DNA of 64,000 nt from Cyanobium usitatum str. Tous (GCF_963920485.1 NZ_OY986431.1:186001-250000); one strand, 5' to 3'. Shown: positions 1-18,830, counted from the stretch's first letter. The notes: generated by a model not told the origin, from the letters alone. Made by a program: numbers and translations.

Positions 1-286
1 TGCGCGGCTCATCGGCGGGAATGCCCGGCCGCAGGTGCAGGTCGTTGTGGGCGTAGGCCCGGTCGGGGGGCGTCAGGGCCAGGAAATGGCGCTCGATGTC
101 GCCCAGCAACCGTTCCTCGGCCTCGTTTACGACCAGGGCGGTGGTGGTGTGCTGGCCGGCGGCCACCAGCAGACCATTGCGGATCCCGTTGGCATTCACG
201 AAGGCTTGCAGGTCGGCGCTGATGTCGTGGCAGCTGAAGCTGGCCGTGGTGGTGAGTTCCAGCCGGGTGGAGTGAAACGTCACCAT
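1..286 (-). CDS. YjbQ/UPF0047 family protein, 3' end outside window
   Basis: The reverse strand reads MVTFHSTRLELTTTASFSCH onward for 95 codons and runs off the window edge. The pattern of an opening beta strand, a GLLVAAGQHTTTALVVNEAE segment and a later AHNDLHLRPG segment fits the UPF0047/YjbQ family, about 140 residues long. Some members have a thiamine-phosphate-synthase-like activity, but the physiological role is unsettled. The conserved histidines are visible in the HTTTA and AHNDLH stretches. The ATG at 286 has a GGGGGAG about 11 bases upstream, which supports this start. The gene lies directly downstream of hisD on the same strand with a gap of about 20 bases, so the two are probably co-transcribed. 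Confidence 0.75.
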   Translation of the reverse strand, partial: MVTFHSTRLELTTTASFSCHDISADLQAFVNANGIRNGLLVAAGQHTTTALVVNEAEERLLGDIERHFLALTPPDRAYAHNDLHLRPGIPADEPR

Positions 287-307
287 GGCGAAGCAAACTC
301 CCCCATC

Positions 308-1624
<1,317 letters not shown>

Positions 1625-1726
1625 GGAACGGCTCAGGGTTACGGGATTGTCAAGTTAGGCCGGCACAGTTCTTGCAGGCGGTGAGGCTCCTAAGGAGGGC
1701 CTGACGGTAGGATCTCCCTTCTCTGA

Positions 1727-2053
<327 letters not shown>

Positions 2054-2067
2054 GCCAGCCTCCCTCC

Positions 2068-2892
2068 GTGACTGCCTCGCCAGCATCGACCGAATCGGGT
2101 TTGCCCGTTTTGGTCGACAGCCACTGCCACATCGTTTTCCGCAATTTCGACGACGACCTAGAGGCGGTAGCCCAGCGGTGGCGTGATGCAGGTGTTCGTT
2201 CCCTGGTTCACGCCTGCGTTGAGCCCGGGGAAATTCCAGCGATCCGCGCCCTGGCAGATCGTTTTGACGAGTTGCGCTATTCCGTAGGGGTCCATCCGCT
2301 CGATACCGAGCACTGGCAGCCCGACACGCCAGAGATTTTGCGTCAAGCCGCCCAGGCTGATCGGCGGGTGGTGGCGATCGGAGAACTCGGCCTCGATCTG
2401 TTCCGTGAGCAGAATTTGGCTGCCCAGATGGCCATGCTCGAGCCACAGCTTGATCTGGCAGTGGAGCTGGACCTGCCTGTGATTGTGCATTGCCGCGACG
2501 CTGCCGAGCCGATGCTGGCCTTGCTGAGGCAGCGGGCCTCCCTTGGGGGCTGCCCTCGCGGCGTGATGCATTGCTGGGGTGGAGATCCGGAGGAGATGGC
2601 CGGTTTTTTAGAGCTCGGTTTCTTCATTAGCTTTAGCGGCACGGTGACTTTCCCCAAGGCGGAAGCCACCCATGCCTGCGCCCGCCAGGTGCCCGCTGAT
2701 CGCTATCTGGTGGAAACCGATTGTCCCTTCTTGGCGCCGGTGCCCCGCCGCGGCAAGCGCAACGAGCCAGCTTTTGTGGCGGCGGTGGCAGTCCGAGTAG
2801 CCGATTTGCGTGGGCAAACCCTCACAGAAGTGGCTAATACCAGCAGTTCCAACGCCTCACGGCTGTTTGGCCTGCCGCTTCACAATGTATGA
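2068..2892 (+). CDS. TatD-family metal-dependent hydrolase/DNase
   Basis: This 274-residue TIM-barrel protein belongs to the TatD family of metal-dependent 3'-5' exonucleases and deoxyribonucleases. The metal-binding DSHCH near residue 18, the GELGLD block, the VIVHCRDA block, MHCWGG and the late ETDCPFLAP block are all present, so an active enzyme is expected. The start is GTG. Its position between rpsT and rpoB is a picocyanobacterial housekeeping arrangement as I recall it. It is likely to function in DNA repair or nucleic-acid turnover in the cytosol. Confidence 0.92.
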   Translation: MTASPASTESGLPVLVDSHCHIVFRNFDDDLEAVAQRWRDAGVRSLVHACVEPGEIPAIRALADRFDELRYSVGVHPLDTEHWQPDTPEILRQAAQADRRVVAIGELGLDLFREQNLAAQMAMLEPQLDLAVELDLPVIVHCRDAAEPMLALLRQRASLGGCPRGVMHCWGGDPEEMAGFLELGFFISFSGTVTFPKAEATHACARQVPADRYLVETDCPFLAPVPRRGKRNEPAFVAAVAVRVADLRGQTLTEVANTSSSNASRLFGLPLHNV

Positions 2893-2978
2893 TGTTTTAT
2901 TGGCCTGGAAGCGGAAGCGCTGCTTGTTGTCGACGTCTGCACTCTTGAAGCGACCCCGTTAAGCATGCCCCCTCGGGC

Positions 2979-3004
2979 AGCCGTTCCCTACTAGGGGAGC
3001 GGCT
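2979..3004 (+). terminator. Hairpin between tatD and rpoB (terminator or attenuator)
   Basis: AGCCGTTCCC and GGGAGCGGCT pair across a short loop with one wobble. The 3' side is followed by GTTTGTGTGG, a poor U-tract. It could end the rpsT-tatD transcript or attenuate readthrough into rpoB, whose ATG is 100 bases further on. Confidence 0.4.
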
Positions 3005-3104
3005 GTTTGTGTGGGCGGTTGCGGAGCATTCAAGTCAGCGGTGATCGGCATCAGATGCGTTCCACTGCCCAGTCCTTATCCACCCGTTCCTGCAGGTTCA
3101 CCGC

Positions 3105-6100
3105 ATGAGCAGCGCGATCCAGGTCGCCAAGACCGCCACTTACCTCCCCGATTTGGTGGAGGTGCAGCGCGCGAGCTTTAAATGGTTCCTGGAGAAGGGC
3201 CTGATCGAAGAGCTTGAGAGCTTTTCGCCGATTACCGACTACACCGGCAAGCTAGAGCTGCACTTCATCGGTAGCGAGTACCGCCTGAAGCGCCCGCGTC
3301 ACGACGTGGAAGAAGCAAAGCGCCGTGATGCGACGTTTGCGTCCCAGATGTATGTCACCTGCCGCCTGGTGAATAAGGAGACAGGTGAGATCAAGGAGCA
3401 GGAGGTTTTCATCGGCGAGCTGCCCTTGATGACTGAGCGAGGCACCTTCATCATCAACGGTGCCGAGCGGGTGATCGTTAACCAGATCGTGCGCTCACCT
3501 GGCGTCTATTTCAAGGATGAGCAGGACAAGAACGGCCGTAAAACTTTCAACGCCAGCTTGATCCCTAACCGGGGTGCCTGGTTGAAGTTTGAAACTGATA
3601 AAAACGACCTGCTGCACGTACGTGTCGATAAGACGCGCAAGATCAATGCTCACGTGTTGATGCGGGCTATCGGCCTGTCTGACAACGACGTGCTCGATAA
3701 ACTTCGCCATCCCGAGTACTACCAGAAGTCGATCGAGTCGGCCAACGACGAGGGCATTTCCTCCGAAGATCAGGCCCTGCTTGAGCTCTATAAAAAGCTG
3801 CGTCCGGGTGAGCCACCCTCTGTCAGCGGCGGCCAGACCCTGCTGCACAGCCGCTTCTTTGATGCCAAGCGCTACGACCTAGGTCGCGTTGGTCGTTACA
3901 AGATCAATAAAAAGCTGCGCCTCACCATCCCCGATGCCGTGCGCACCCTCACCCCTGAGGACGTGCTCAGCACCATCGACTACTTGATCAATCTCGAGCT
4001 CGATGTGGGCGGCGCCAGCCTCGATGACATCGACCACCTCGGCAATCGCCGGGTGCGCTCGGTGGGAGAGCTGCTGCAAAACCAGGTGCGGGTCGGTCTC
4101 AACCGGCTCGAGCGCATCATTAAAGAGCGCATGACGGTCGGGGAAACCGAATCCCTTACCCCTGCCCAGCTGGTGAACCCCAAGCCCCTAGTGGCGGCGA
4201 TCAAGGAGTTCTTTGGCTCCAGCCAGCTGAGCCAGTTCATGGACCAGACCAACCCACTGGCGGAGCTAACCCACAAGCGCCGGATCAGCGCCCTGGGCCC
4301 AGGTGGTTTGACCCGCGAACGGGCGGGCTTTGCGGTGCGCGACATCCACCCTTCCCACTACGGGCGCATCTGCCCGATCGAGACACCGGAAGGACCGAAT
4401 GCAGGCCTGATTGGCTCCCTGGCCACCCACGCCCGAGTTAATGAGTACGGCTTCATCGAGACGCCGTTCTGGAGAGTGGAAGAGGGCATCGTTCACAAGA
4501 GCGGTGATCCCATCTACCTTTCTGCCGATCTCGAGGATGAGTGCCGCGTAGCTCCTGGCGACGTGCCCACCAATTCCGATGGCTACATCACCTCAGATCT
4601 GGTGCCTGTGCGCTACCGCCAGGACTTTGAGAAGGTGCCCCCTGAGCAGGTCGATTACGTCCAGCTCTCGCCGGTGCAGGTGATCTCGGTGGCCACCTCC
4701 TTGATTCCATTCCTGGAGCATGACGACGCCAACCGGGCCCTAATGGGTTCAAACATGCAGCGCCAGGCCGTGCCTCTGCTGCGGCCAGAGCGCCCCTTGG
4801 TGGGCACCGGTCTGGAAACCCAGGTGGCCCGCGACTCCGGCATGGTGCCGATCACCCGGGTCAATGGCACGGTCACCTTTGTCGATGCCACCGCCATCGT
4901 CATCCGCGATGACCAGGGCACCGACCATGTGCATCACCTGCAGAAGTACCAGCGCTCCAACCAGGACACCTGCCTCAACCAGCGTCCGATCGTGCGCCAG
5001 GGCGATCCGGTGATTGCTGGCCAGGTGCTGGCGGATGGCTCCGCCTGCGAGGGCGGCGAGATCGCCCTGGGGCAAAATGTGCTGATCGCCTACATGCCCT
5101 GGGAGGGTTACAACTACGAGGACGCGATCTTGCTGAGCGATCGTCTCGTGCACGACGACCTCTATACCTCGGTTCACATCGAGAAGTACGAGATCGAAGC
5201 CCGTCAGACCAAGCTTGGCCCTGAGGAGATCACGCGGGAAATCCCTAATGTGGCCGAGGAGAGCCTGGGCCACCTCGACGAGATGGGAATCATCCGCATA
5301 GGCGCCTACGTCGAAAGCGGCGACATCCTGGTTGGCAAGGTGACCCCCAAGGGTGAATCCGACCAGCCCCCAGAAGAGAAGTTGCTGCGCGCAATCTTCG
5401 GCGAGAAGGCCCGCGACGTGCGCGACAACTCCCTGCGGGTGCCTAGCACCGAACGGGGTCGGGTTGTTGACGTGCGCATCTACACCCGCGAGCAGGGCGA
5501 CGAACTACCGCCCGGCGCAAACATGGTGGTGCGGGTTTATGTGGCCCAGCGCCGCAAGATCCAGGTTGGCGACAAGATGGCCGGCCGCCACGGCAATAAG
5601 GGCATCATCAGCCGGATCCTGCCCCAACAGGACATGCCCTACCTGCCCGATGGCACCCCCATCGACATCGTGCTCAACCCCCTGGGGGTACCGAGCCGCA
5701 TGAATGTGGGCCAGGTGTTTGAGTGCCTGATGGGTTGGGCGTCCTCCCACCTCGACTGCCGCGTCAAGGTGGTGCCGTTTGACGAAATGCACGGCGCTGA
5801 AAAGTCGAAGCAAACCGTGCAGGCCTACCTCGAGGAAGCCGCCAAATTGCCCGGCAAGGAATGGGTCTACAACCCCGATAACCCAGGCAAGATTCAGTTG
5901 ATCGACGGCCGCAGCGGCGAGCCTTTTGACCAGCCCGTGACGGTTGGGTACGCCCACATCCTCAAGTTGGTTCACCTGGTGGACGACAAGATCCACGCCC
6001 GCTCCACCGGCCCCTACTCCCTGGTTACCCAGCAGCCCCTGGGCGGCAAGGCCCAGCAGGGCGGCCAGCGTCTTGGTGAGATGGAGGTCTGGGCTCTTGA

Positions 6101-6395
6101 GGCCTATGGCGCCGCCTACACCCTGCAGGAACTGCTCACCGTCAAGTCCGACGACATGCAGGGCCGCAACGAGGCGCTTAACGCCATCGTTAAAGGCAAG
6201 CCGATCCCCCGCCCTGGCACGCCGGAGTCGTTCAAGGTGCTGATGCGCGAGCTGCAGTCGCTTGGTCTAGACATCGCCGTCTATACCGATGCCGGCGAAG
6301 AAGTTGATCTCATGCAAGATGTCAACCCCCGCCGTAGCACCCCCAGCCGTCCCACCTACGAGTCCCTCGGCGTCGCGGACTATGACGACGACTGA
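3105..6395 (+). CDS. rpoB: DNA-directed RNA polymerase subunit beta
   Basis: This is the catalytic beta subunit of RNA polymerase. The 1096-residue length is that of the compact cyanobacterial form, which lacks the large insertions of enterobacterial beta. The rifampicin-pocket block [20 protein letters not shown] and [20 protein letters not shown] are intact with no obvious resistance substitution. The C-terminal half has the [18 protein letters not shown] and [20 protein letters not shown] blocks. The ATG at 3105 gives the usual N-terminus. rpoC1 begins 83 bases after the stop and the three polymerase genes form one operon. Confidence 0.99.
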   Translation: MSSAIQVAKTATYLPDLVEVQRASFKWFLEKGLIEELESFSPITDYTGKLELHFIGSEYRLKRPRHDVEEAKRRDATFASQMYVTCRLVNKETGEIKEQEVFIGELPLMTERGTFIINGAERVIVNQIVRSPGVYFKDEQDKNGRKTFNASLIPNRGAWLKFETDKNDLLHVRVDKTRKINAHVLMRAIGLSDNDVLDKLRHPEYYQKSIESANDEGISSEDQALLELYKKLRPGEPPSVSGGQTLLHSRFFDAKRYDLGRVGRYKINKKLRLTIPDAVRTLTPEDVLSTIDYLINLELDVGGASLDDIDHLGNRRVRSVGELLQNQVRVGLNRLERIIKERMTVGETESLTPAQLVNPKPLVAAIKEFFGSSQLSQFMDQTNPLAELTHKRRISALGPGGLTRERAGFAVRDIHPSHYGRICPIETPEGPNAGLIGSLATHARVNEYGFIETPFWRVEEGIVHKSGDPIYLSADLEDECRVAPGDVPTNSDGYITSDLVPVRYRQDFEKVPPEQVDYVQLSPVQVISVATSLIPFLEHDDANRALMGSNMQRQAVPLLRPERPLVGTGLETQVARDSGMVPITRVNGTVTFVDATAIVIRDDQGTDHVHHLQKYQRSNQDTCLNQRPIVRQGDPVIAGQVLADGSACEGGEIALGQNVLIAYMPWEGYNYEDAILLSDRLVHDDLYTSVHIEKYEIEARQTKLGPEEITREIPNVAEESLGHLDEMGIIRIGAYVESGDILVGKVTPKGESDQPPEEKLLRAIFGEKARDVRDNSLRVPSTERGRVVDVRIYTREQGDELPPGANMVVRVYVAQRRKIQVGDKMAGRHGNKGIISRILPQQDMPYLPDGTPIDIVLNPLGVPSRMNVGQVFECLMGWASSHLDCRVKVVPFDEMHGAEKSKQTVQAYLEEAAKLPGKEWVYNPDNPGKIQLIDGRSGEPFDQPVTVGYAHILKLVHLVDDKIHARSTGPYSLVTQQPLGGKAQQGGQRLGEMEVWALEAYGAAYTLQELLTVKSDDMQGRNEALNAIVKGKPIPRPGTPESFKVLMRELQSLGLDIAVYTDAGEEVDLMQDVNPRRSTPSRPTYESLGVADYDDD

Positions 6396-6478
6396 TCGCT
6401 GATTGATCGCGGATCGCTCCTCCTGCGGGCGAAGCCGTACCTCCCCTTCCTTTATCGATCTCCGCGAGCTGCAAGCCG

Positions 6479-13826
<7,348 letters not shown>

Positions 13827-13835
13827 GGTCCGCCT

Positions 13836-15590
13836 ATGGCAAAGATCGACTGGCTGATCCTGATCAGTTATCTGGTGGCCAGCCTGATGTTGGGCCTTTG
13901 GCTTTCGCGCCGCAACCGCGATCAGGCCGACTACTTCGTGGCCGGCCGCCAGCTCAAAGGCTGGCTGGCTGGCGCTTCGATGGCGGCCACTACCTTTTCT
14001 GTGGACACGCCCCTCTATGTGGCTGGCCTTGTGGGGGTGCGCGGCCTCGCTGGCAACTGGGAGTGGTGGAGCTTTGGCGTGGCCCATGTAGCCATGGCGG
14101 TGGTGTTTGCTCCCCTGTGGCGCCGCAGCGGTGTGCTCACCGATGCCGCCTTCACCGAGCTCCGCTATGGCGGCCCCACCGCTGCCTGGCTGCGGGGCAT
14201 CAAGGCCTTTTTGTTTGCCCTGCCGATTAATTGCATCGGCATCGGCTACGCCTTCTTGGCGATGGCCAAGGTGAGCGAAGCCCTGGGTCTGGCCCCCACC
14301 CCCGCCGCCAGGCTGCAGCTGCTGGCGATCGTGGGGGTGCTGGTGCTCGTATACACGGCTGCCGGCGGCCTCTGGGCCGTGGTGGTGACCGACATGCTGC
14401 AGCTGGTGCTGGCCCTGGCCGGGGCGCTGGCCGTGGCTTTTTACGCGGTCCAGGCCGCCGGTGGCATGGATGCCCTGCTGGCCAGCGTGCGCGAGTTGAA
14501 CCGGCCGGAGCTTCTCTCCCTGGTGCCTTGGCAGCTGGAGGGTGGCCGCTTCAGCTGGATCGAAGGGGCTGGTATCTCCGTGCCTACCTTCACTGCCTAC
14601 ATCGCCCTGCAGTGGTGGAGCTTTCGCCGCAGCGACGGCGGCGGTGAATTCATTCAGCGGCTGCTGGCCACCCGCGATGAGCGCCAGGCCCGCATCGCCA
14701 GCTGGGTGTTTCTTGGGGTGAACTACCTGCTGCGCAGCTGGCCCTGGATCCTGGTGGCCCTGGCGGCGGTGGTGTTGCTGCCCGAATCCACCGACTGGGA
14801 GCAGAGCTACCCGCTGCTGGCGGTAAAGCTGCTGCCTCCTGTGGCCTTGGGGCTGGTGGTGGTGTCCCTGGTGGCGGCCTTCATGAGCACCGTGAGCACG
14901 GCGGTGAACTGGGGTGCCAGCTACCTCACCCACGACCTATACCAGCGTTTCATGCGGCCGGAGGCAAAGGATCGGGAGCTGCTGCTGGTGGGCCAGCTGG
15001 CCTCGGTGGTGCTGGTGGCCCTGGGTGTGCTCACGGCGCTGTTGAGCACCAACATCGGCACCGTGTTTCGGCTGGTGATCGCCATCGGCACTGGCCCTGG
15101 GGTGGTGCTGGTGCTGCGCTGGTTTTGGTGGCGGATCAATGCTGCCGCCGAGCTGGCGGCGATGCTTGGCGGCTTCCTGGTGGGGTTCTCCACCTCCGTG
15201 GTGCCGTTTCTGCGCATCGACGACTACGGCGTGCGGCTGCTGGTGACCACCGTGCTCACGGCCGTGCTCTGGATCCTGGTGATGCTGGCCACCCCGCCGG
15301 AGAGTGCCGAGGTGCTCGAGCGCTTCGTGCTCCAGGTGAGGCCGGCCGGGCCTGGCTGGGCAGGCTGGCGGCGCCGCACCGGCGTCGAGCCCCAGGAAAC
15401 CCTGCTCGATCTGGTTAGCCAGCTGGTCTTGAGCTGTGCGGTGTTGTTCGGAGCTCTGCTCGGCATCGGCGGCTTCCTGCTCAAGCTCCCCGTCTGGGGT
15501 TGGGGCGGGCTGGTGGTAGCTGTGCTGGCTGTGTTGGGCCTACAGCAGCGCTTCCGCCTGCAGGCCGGTCTGCGCGGGATCAGCTCCTAG
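13836..15590 (+). CDS. Sodium:solute symporter family protein
   Basis: This 584-residue integral membrane protein has about 13 hydrophobic segments. Its N-terminus, WLILISYLVASLMLGLWLSR, is followed by DYFVAGRQLKGWLAGASMAA and then TTFSVDTPL, typical of the SSS family (PutP/SglT type). The substrate cannot be read from sequence. Relatives in cyanobacteria are often annotated only as Na+/solute symporters. It starts 9 bases after the rlmN stop. The stop codon is followed within 20 bases by the first copy of the 252-bp duplication described below, so its original 3' neighbourhood has been rearranged. Confidence 0.9.
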   Translation: MAKIDWLILISYLVASLMLGLWLSRRNRDQADYFVAGRQLKGWLAGASMAATTFSVDTPLYVAGLVGVRGLAGNWEWWSFGVAHVAMAVVFAPLWRRSGVLTDAAFTELRYGGPTAAWLRGIKAFLFALPINCIGIGYAFLAMAKVSEALGLAPTPAARLQLLAIVGVLVLVYTAAGGLWAVVVTDMLQLVLALAGALAVAFYAVQAAGGMDALLASVRELNRPELLSLVPWQLEGGRFSWIEGAGISVPTFTAYIALQWWSFRRSDGGGEFIQRLLATRDERQARIASWVFLGVNYLLRSWPWILVALAAVVLLPESTDWEQSYPLLAVKLLPPVALGLVVVSLVAAFMSTVSTAVNWGASYLTHDLYQRFMRPEAKDRELLLVGQLASVVLVALGVLTALLSTNIGTVFRLVIAIGTGPGVVLVLRWFWWRINAAAELAAMLGGFLVGFSTSVVPFLRIDDYGVRLLVTTVLTAVLWILVMLATPPESAEVLERFVLQVRPAGPGWAGWRRRTGVEPQETLLDLVSQLVLSCAVLFGALLGIGGFLLKLPVWGWGGLVVAVLAVLGLQQRFRLQAGLRGISS

Positions 15591-15606
15591 GGGGGGTGAG
15601 TACGTA

Positions 15607-15858
15607 CCTTCGGTAGCAGTCCCCAGGAGCTGTACCTCGACCCCGAGATGCTGGCTCAGGAGCTGGCAGAGGAGCTGCGTGGTGATCCGCTCGACGACCT
15701 CGATAGCAGTGATCCAACGGCCAGTGATGTGGCGGCCGAGTGCGATCTGGGCTTGGCCTTGTTGCGGGGCGATGCAGGGGCAAGCAGCCAGGAGCAGTGC
15801 ATGCATGGGTTGCGCATTTTTTGTGAACATCGCGATCCCCGGGCCCTGCCCCTGCTGC
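15607..15858 (+). repeat. 252-bp direct repeat, copy 1 (fragment of HEAT gene)
   Basis: These 252 bases match 17344-17595 at a constant offset of 1737 with one difference that I could find (A at 15827 against G at 17564). They correspond to the codons for the linker and first helices of the HEAT-repeat protein at 17268. Copy 1 has no start codon of its own and runs out of frame into unrelated sequence, so it is not a gene. It abuts the symporter stop. Confidence 0.95.
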
Positions 15859-16052
15859 AACTTGCTGTCCGCCATCAGCGGAGTTGCTACTGGCTACTCC
15901 CTGCTCCCTCGGCGGTCACAGCTGTCAGGCGCCGCCAGCTGCCGGAACTCTTGACCATTATAAGAAAATTATTGAGCCAACCTTAGGCGTTAATCTGGGC
16001 CTACTGAAGAGGCTCGCCATAGGAATATGCAGTTTTTTCTTAAAGCTTACTG
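15859..16052. other. Unassigned 194-base segment before the kinase-like gene
   Basis: Sequence between the repeat and the next gene drops in GC along its length. TTGACC followed by an AT-rich tract (15951-15975) could be promoter material for the kinase-like gene. I see no coding homology. Confidence 0.3.
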
Positions 16053-17102
16053 ATGCTCAACACTGTAAAAGAAGGGCTCTTTAGCAAGCGCGCCTTGGGT
16101 GCTCAGTCTAGTGCTGCAGCTGCGAGACGTCTTTTGGGGCCGTTGGCTCTAGTGAAGGTTGTCGATGGCTCCGAAAGGCCGCAGGGCTTTACAAGCTTGG
16201 ATATGGGTTTTTTTGTTGCCGAGTTGCCGCAATGGCTGCCTCGATTTTGGCGTGATGGCTTGCTTGCTCGCGCAGAAAGTCGTTGGGGATCGCTCCGGTT
16301 TGTTCAAAAGCGATTTGGTGTTGACGGGGAAGCACTTGTGTTGCGCTGTCTATTTCTTGCATCCCCTCGCCCACCGCGTTCCTTGCGGTTGCCTGTTCCT
16401 TTGATATTTGGCTTGACTGCAGGGGATGAAAATTGCCAGGTGCTTATGGAAGATCTCCCAAATGTTGGGAAGCTGGAGTTGGCTACTCCGGGTGAAGCCA
16501 CTGTTTTGGCTGAACATATCATTCGACTTGAGAGCTACCTAGCCGAGGCGGAGGGTCGAGCGGCGATTCCCTTGTTTCGTCATAGGGTTTTGGCTAATAC
16601 TCGGCGCCTGCGCAAGTTGATCCGGCGAACGAATGACTCTTCCTTTGACTGCTCCGGTTTAATAATGCGAGTGCAAGCCTTGGCTAGTTGGCTCGAGGGG
16701 GCCCCAATGGTGCTTTGCCACAATGACATTGGGCCAGGCAATATGGCAGGCGATAACGTCTTAGGGCCTGACTCTGAGATTAGATTTATTGATTTCGGAA
16801 GTGTAAGCCACAACGTTGTTGGTGCTGATTTGCACCATTACGCCGCTTGGGGGCTTGACTCAATTGAACAGCAAACATTTTTTGAGCATCTCTCAACTCG
16901 TTATGCCGAGCTTGCTAGTCAACCTGTTTCGCTGGTTCGTGCGGGGGCCTATGCCTACGGCCTAGAGCGGAGCGTAATGCGGTGGTGGCGGCGCAAGGAG
17001 AGGCGTCAATTCCCAGCTCGAGCACGCGCCTTCTTGGTCAAAATCCAGATTCTCTTGAGCAGGGCAGAAGCGGAGATGCTGCTGGCTTTGCAGGAGTCAT
17101 GA
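16053..17102 (+). CDS. APH/choline-kinase-fold phosphotransferase-like protein
   Basis: The 349-residue product has the two hallmark motifs of the aminoglycoside-phosphotransferase/choline-kinase fold. These are a Brenner-type catalytic loop LCHNDIGPGNM near residue 222 (H-N-D, then N) and a metal-binding IDFGS near residue 246, with LMEDLPNVGKLE as a plausible hinge. The N-terminal nucleotide loop is not clear. The substrate is unknown; family members phosphorylate sugars, choline, amino acids or antibiotics. The gene is visibly AT-richer than both neighbours and is bracketed by the 252-bp duplication, so it looks transferred. A lost role in surface glycan building would fit the later island, but that is inference. 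Confidence 0.65.
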   Translation: MLNTVKEGLFSKRALGAQSSAAAARRLLGPLALVKVVDGSERPQGFTSLDMGFFVAELPQWLPRFWRDGLLARAESRWGSLRFVQKRFGVDGEALVLRCLFLASPRPPRSLRLPVPLIFGLTAGDENCQVLMEDLPNVGKLELATPGEATVLAEHIIRLESYLAEAEGRAAIPLFRHRVLANTRRLRKLIRRTNDSSFDCSGLIMRVQALASWLEGAPMVLCHNDIGPGNMAGDNVLGPDSEIRFIDFGSVSHNVVGADLHHYAAWGLDSIEQQTFFEHLSTRYAELASQPVSLVRAGAYAYGLERSVMRWWRRKERRQFPARARAFLVKIQILLSRAEAEMLLALQES

Positions 17103-17132
17103 TGGGATCCAGCACTCGCAAAACCCACGGCT

Positions 17133-17258
17133 TTGCAATTTTTTCGCTCCACCCTGCTGCCGGCCGCCATCGTGGTGTTGTTCGGGCTGGCCCTGTTTGC
17201 CGTGAGCGCCCGCATCTGGTTGCCAGGTGACATGGCGGCCCCTGCCCCGATTGGCTAA
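17133..17258 (+). CDS. Small single-helix membrane protein (41 aa, TTG start)
   Basis: A short frame encodes QFFRSTLLPAAIVVLFGLAL then FAVSARIWLPGDMAAPAPIG, one clear transmembrane helix with a positive N-terminus. The frame has a stop at 17100-17102 and no ATG, so TTG at 17133 is the best initiator. No good ribosome site is visible, because the upstream bases belong to the junction with the kinase-like insert. I suspect the native start or leader was lost when the upstream DNA was replaced. It ends 9 bases before the HEAT gene. Confidence 0.5.
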   Translation: MQFFRSTLLPAAIVVLFGLALFAVSARIWLPGDMAAPAPIG

Positions 17259-17267
17259 ATCAACGTT

Positions 17268-18140
17268 GTGAGCGTTTCTCCCCAGTCCGATCAGCCCTCC
17301 GGTGGGGAGATTCCCTTCGGTGACTCTTCTTTCGGTGATAGTCCCTTCGGTAGCAGTCCCCAGGAGCTGTACCTCGACCCCGAGATGCTGGCTCAGGAGC
17401 TGGCAGAGGAGCTGCGTGGTGATCCGCTCGACGACCTCGATAGCAGTGATCCAACGGCCAGTGATGTGGCGGCCGAGTGCGATCTGGGCTTGGCCTTGTT
17501 GCGGGGCGATGCAGGGGCAAGCAGCCAGGAGCAGTGCATGCATGGGTTGCGCATTTTTTGTGAGCATCGCGATCCCCGGGCCCTGCCCCTGCTGCTGCCG
17601 CTGCTGACGGAGAGCTGCCCGATCCTGCGGATGAGCGCGGTCTACGCCTTGGGCCGCAACCCCAGCCCCCAGGCGGTTGAGCCCCTGCTGGGCCTGCTTG
17701 TTTCAGACGACAACGGCTACGTGCGCAAGGCCGTGGCCTGGAGCCTGGGCAACTACCCCGAGGCCCCGATCCTCAATCCCCTAATCCGCTCCCTGCAGGT
17801 GGACATCGCCGCGGTGCGCCTCTGGGCTGCCAGCTCCCTGGCTGAGGCGGGCTGCACCGGGCCGGCCAAGGCCGATCCCGCCGCGGCCCAGTTGTTGCTC
17901 AGCTTGGGCATCGACAGTGAGCCGGCGGTGCGCAGCAACAGCGCCTGGGCCCTAGGTCGCCTCTACGGCGAGCTGGTGGAGCCCCGGCAGCAGCTGGTGG
18001 TTGAGTCGTTGTTGCACGCCATGCTCAACGATTTCGAATTGGGGGTGCGCGATGAGGCCCGGCTGGCCCTCGAGCAGCTCGAGCAGCCGGAGGTGTTGGA
18101 GCGTCTGCAGACCCTGGTGGAGGAGGGGTTGCTCAGCTAA
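17268..18140 (+). CDS. HEAT-repeat protein, PBS-lyase-like
   Basis: The 290-residue protein starts at GTG and has a short disordered N-terminus with a near-tandem SFGDS/PFGDS/PFGSS motif (DNA period about 15 bases). At least four HEAT-like helical repeats follow from about residue 95. Examples are ESCPILRMSAVYALGRNPSP, SDDNGYVRKAVAWSLGNYPE and DSEPAVRSNSAWALGRLYGE. Such repeats occur in phycobilin lyases (CpcE type) and in general scaffold proteins; no lyase activity can be claimed here. Its codons for residues 26-109 are duplicated at 15607-15858. Confidence 0.8.
   Translation: MSVSPQSDQPSGGEIPFGDSSFGDSPFGSSPQELYLDPEMLAQELAEELRGDPLDDLDSSDPTASDVAAECDLGLALLRGDAGASSQEQCMHGLRIFCEHRDPRALPLLLPLLTESCPILRMSAVYALGRNPSPQAVEPLLGLLVSDDNGYVRKAVAWSLGNYPEAPILNPLIRSLQVDIAAVRLWAASSLAEAGCTGPAKADPAAAQLLLSLGIDSEPAVRSNSAWALGRLYGELVEPRQQLVVESLLHAMLNDFELGVRDEARLALEQLEQPEVLERLQTLVEEGLLS
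17344..17595 (+). repeat. 252-bp direct repeat, copy 2 (inside the intact HEAT gene)
   Basis: This is the in-gene partner of 15607-15858. It is evidently the original, because it sits in frame within an intact gene. Confidence 0.95.
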
Positions 18141-18190
18141 CCAGCTGCAGGATTTCCTGGTTAACATCCACAAACTTCTCAGTCCGTGGG

Positions 18191-18397
18191 ATGGAACAGC
18201 TCACCATCCGCTACCGAATCCACCCCGACGGGCGCGTCGATGAGCTGGTGGAAGGACTGAACGGCATGGCCTGCGAGCAGCTCACTGAGCGCATTGAGGC
18301 CAGGCTTGGAGTTGTGCAGCAGCGTCGGTCTACCGCTGAGGCTTTTATCTGCCAGCAACAGGAGGTCCAACAAAGCCAGGTCCAGTCCCTCTCCTGA
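18191..18397 (+). CDS. DUF2997 domain protein
   Basis: This 68-residue protein opens with EQLTIRYRIHPDGRVDELVE, a short beta-hairpin module typical of DUF2997, and ends in a Gln-rich helix. In cyanobacteria it commonly precedes the Ycf35/DUF1257 gene, as it does here with a 23-base gap. No biochemical function is established. The C-terminal Gln/Ser stretch is probably unstructured. Confidence 0.8.
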   Translation: MEQLTIRYRIHPDGRVDELVEGLNGMACEQLTERIEARLGVVQQRRSTAEAFICQQQEVQQSQVQSLS

Positions 18398-18420
18398 ACC
18401 GATTACTTCTCCCTAAATCG

Positions 18421-18810
18421 ATGTCGCACTTCAGCACCATCAAGACCGAGCTCCGTGATCGCCAGTCCTTGCTCGAGGCGCTCGAGGATCTGGGCCACGG
18501 CCCAAGGCAGGGAAGCTTGATGGTCCGCGGTTATCGCGGCCAAACCGTGGAGGCCCAGCTGGCTGTGGACCAGGCCAATGGCGCTGATATCGGTTTTCGC
18601 CTCAATCCTGAAACCGGCAGTTATGAGCTGGTGACCGATCTCGACCTCTGGAATCAACCCGTGCCGGTGGAGCGCTTCCTGGCCCAGCTCAACCAGCGCT
18701 ATGCCCTGCGCAGCATCCTGGCCGCCACGGCTGAGGAGGGTTTCCAGGTGAGTGAACAAGCACAGCAGCAAGATGGCAGCATTGAATTGGTGGTTACCCG
18801 TTGGGCCTAG
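18421..18810 (+). CDS. ycf35: Ycf35 / DUF1257 protein
   Basis: The 129-residue product starts MSHFSTIKTELRDRQSLLEAL, the highly conserved opening of Ycf35 (DUF1257), a protein of unknown function found in cyanobacteria and red-lineage plastids. The middle repeats the same fold seen in relatives: VRGYRGQTVEAQLAV, then GADIGFRLN, then YELVTDLDLW. It overlaps or abuts the downstream ferredoxin gene and follows the DUF2997 gene, making a three-gene cluster that probably acts together. Confidence 0.9.
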   Translation: MSHFSTIKTELRDRQSLLEALEDLGHGPRQGSLMVRGYRGQTVEAQLAVDQANGADIGFRLNPETGSYELVTDLDLWNQPVPVERFLAQLNQRYALRSILAATAEEGFQVSEQAQQQDGSIELVVTRWA

Positions 18811-18830
18811 ATCCGGGAGCTCACCCCGGC

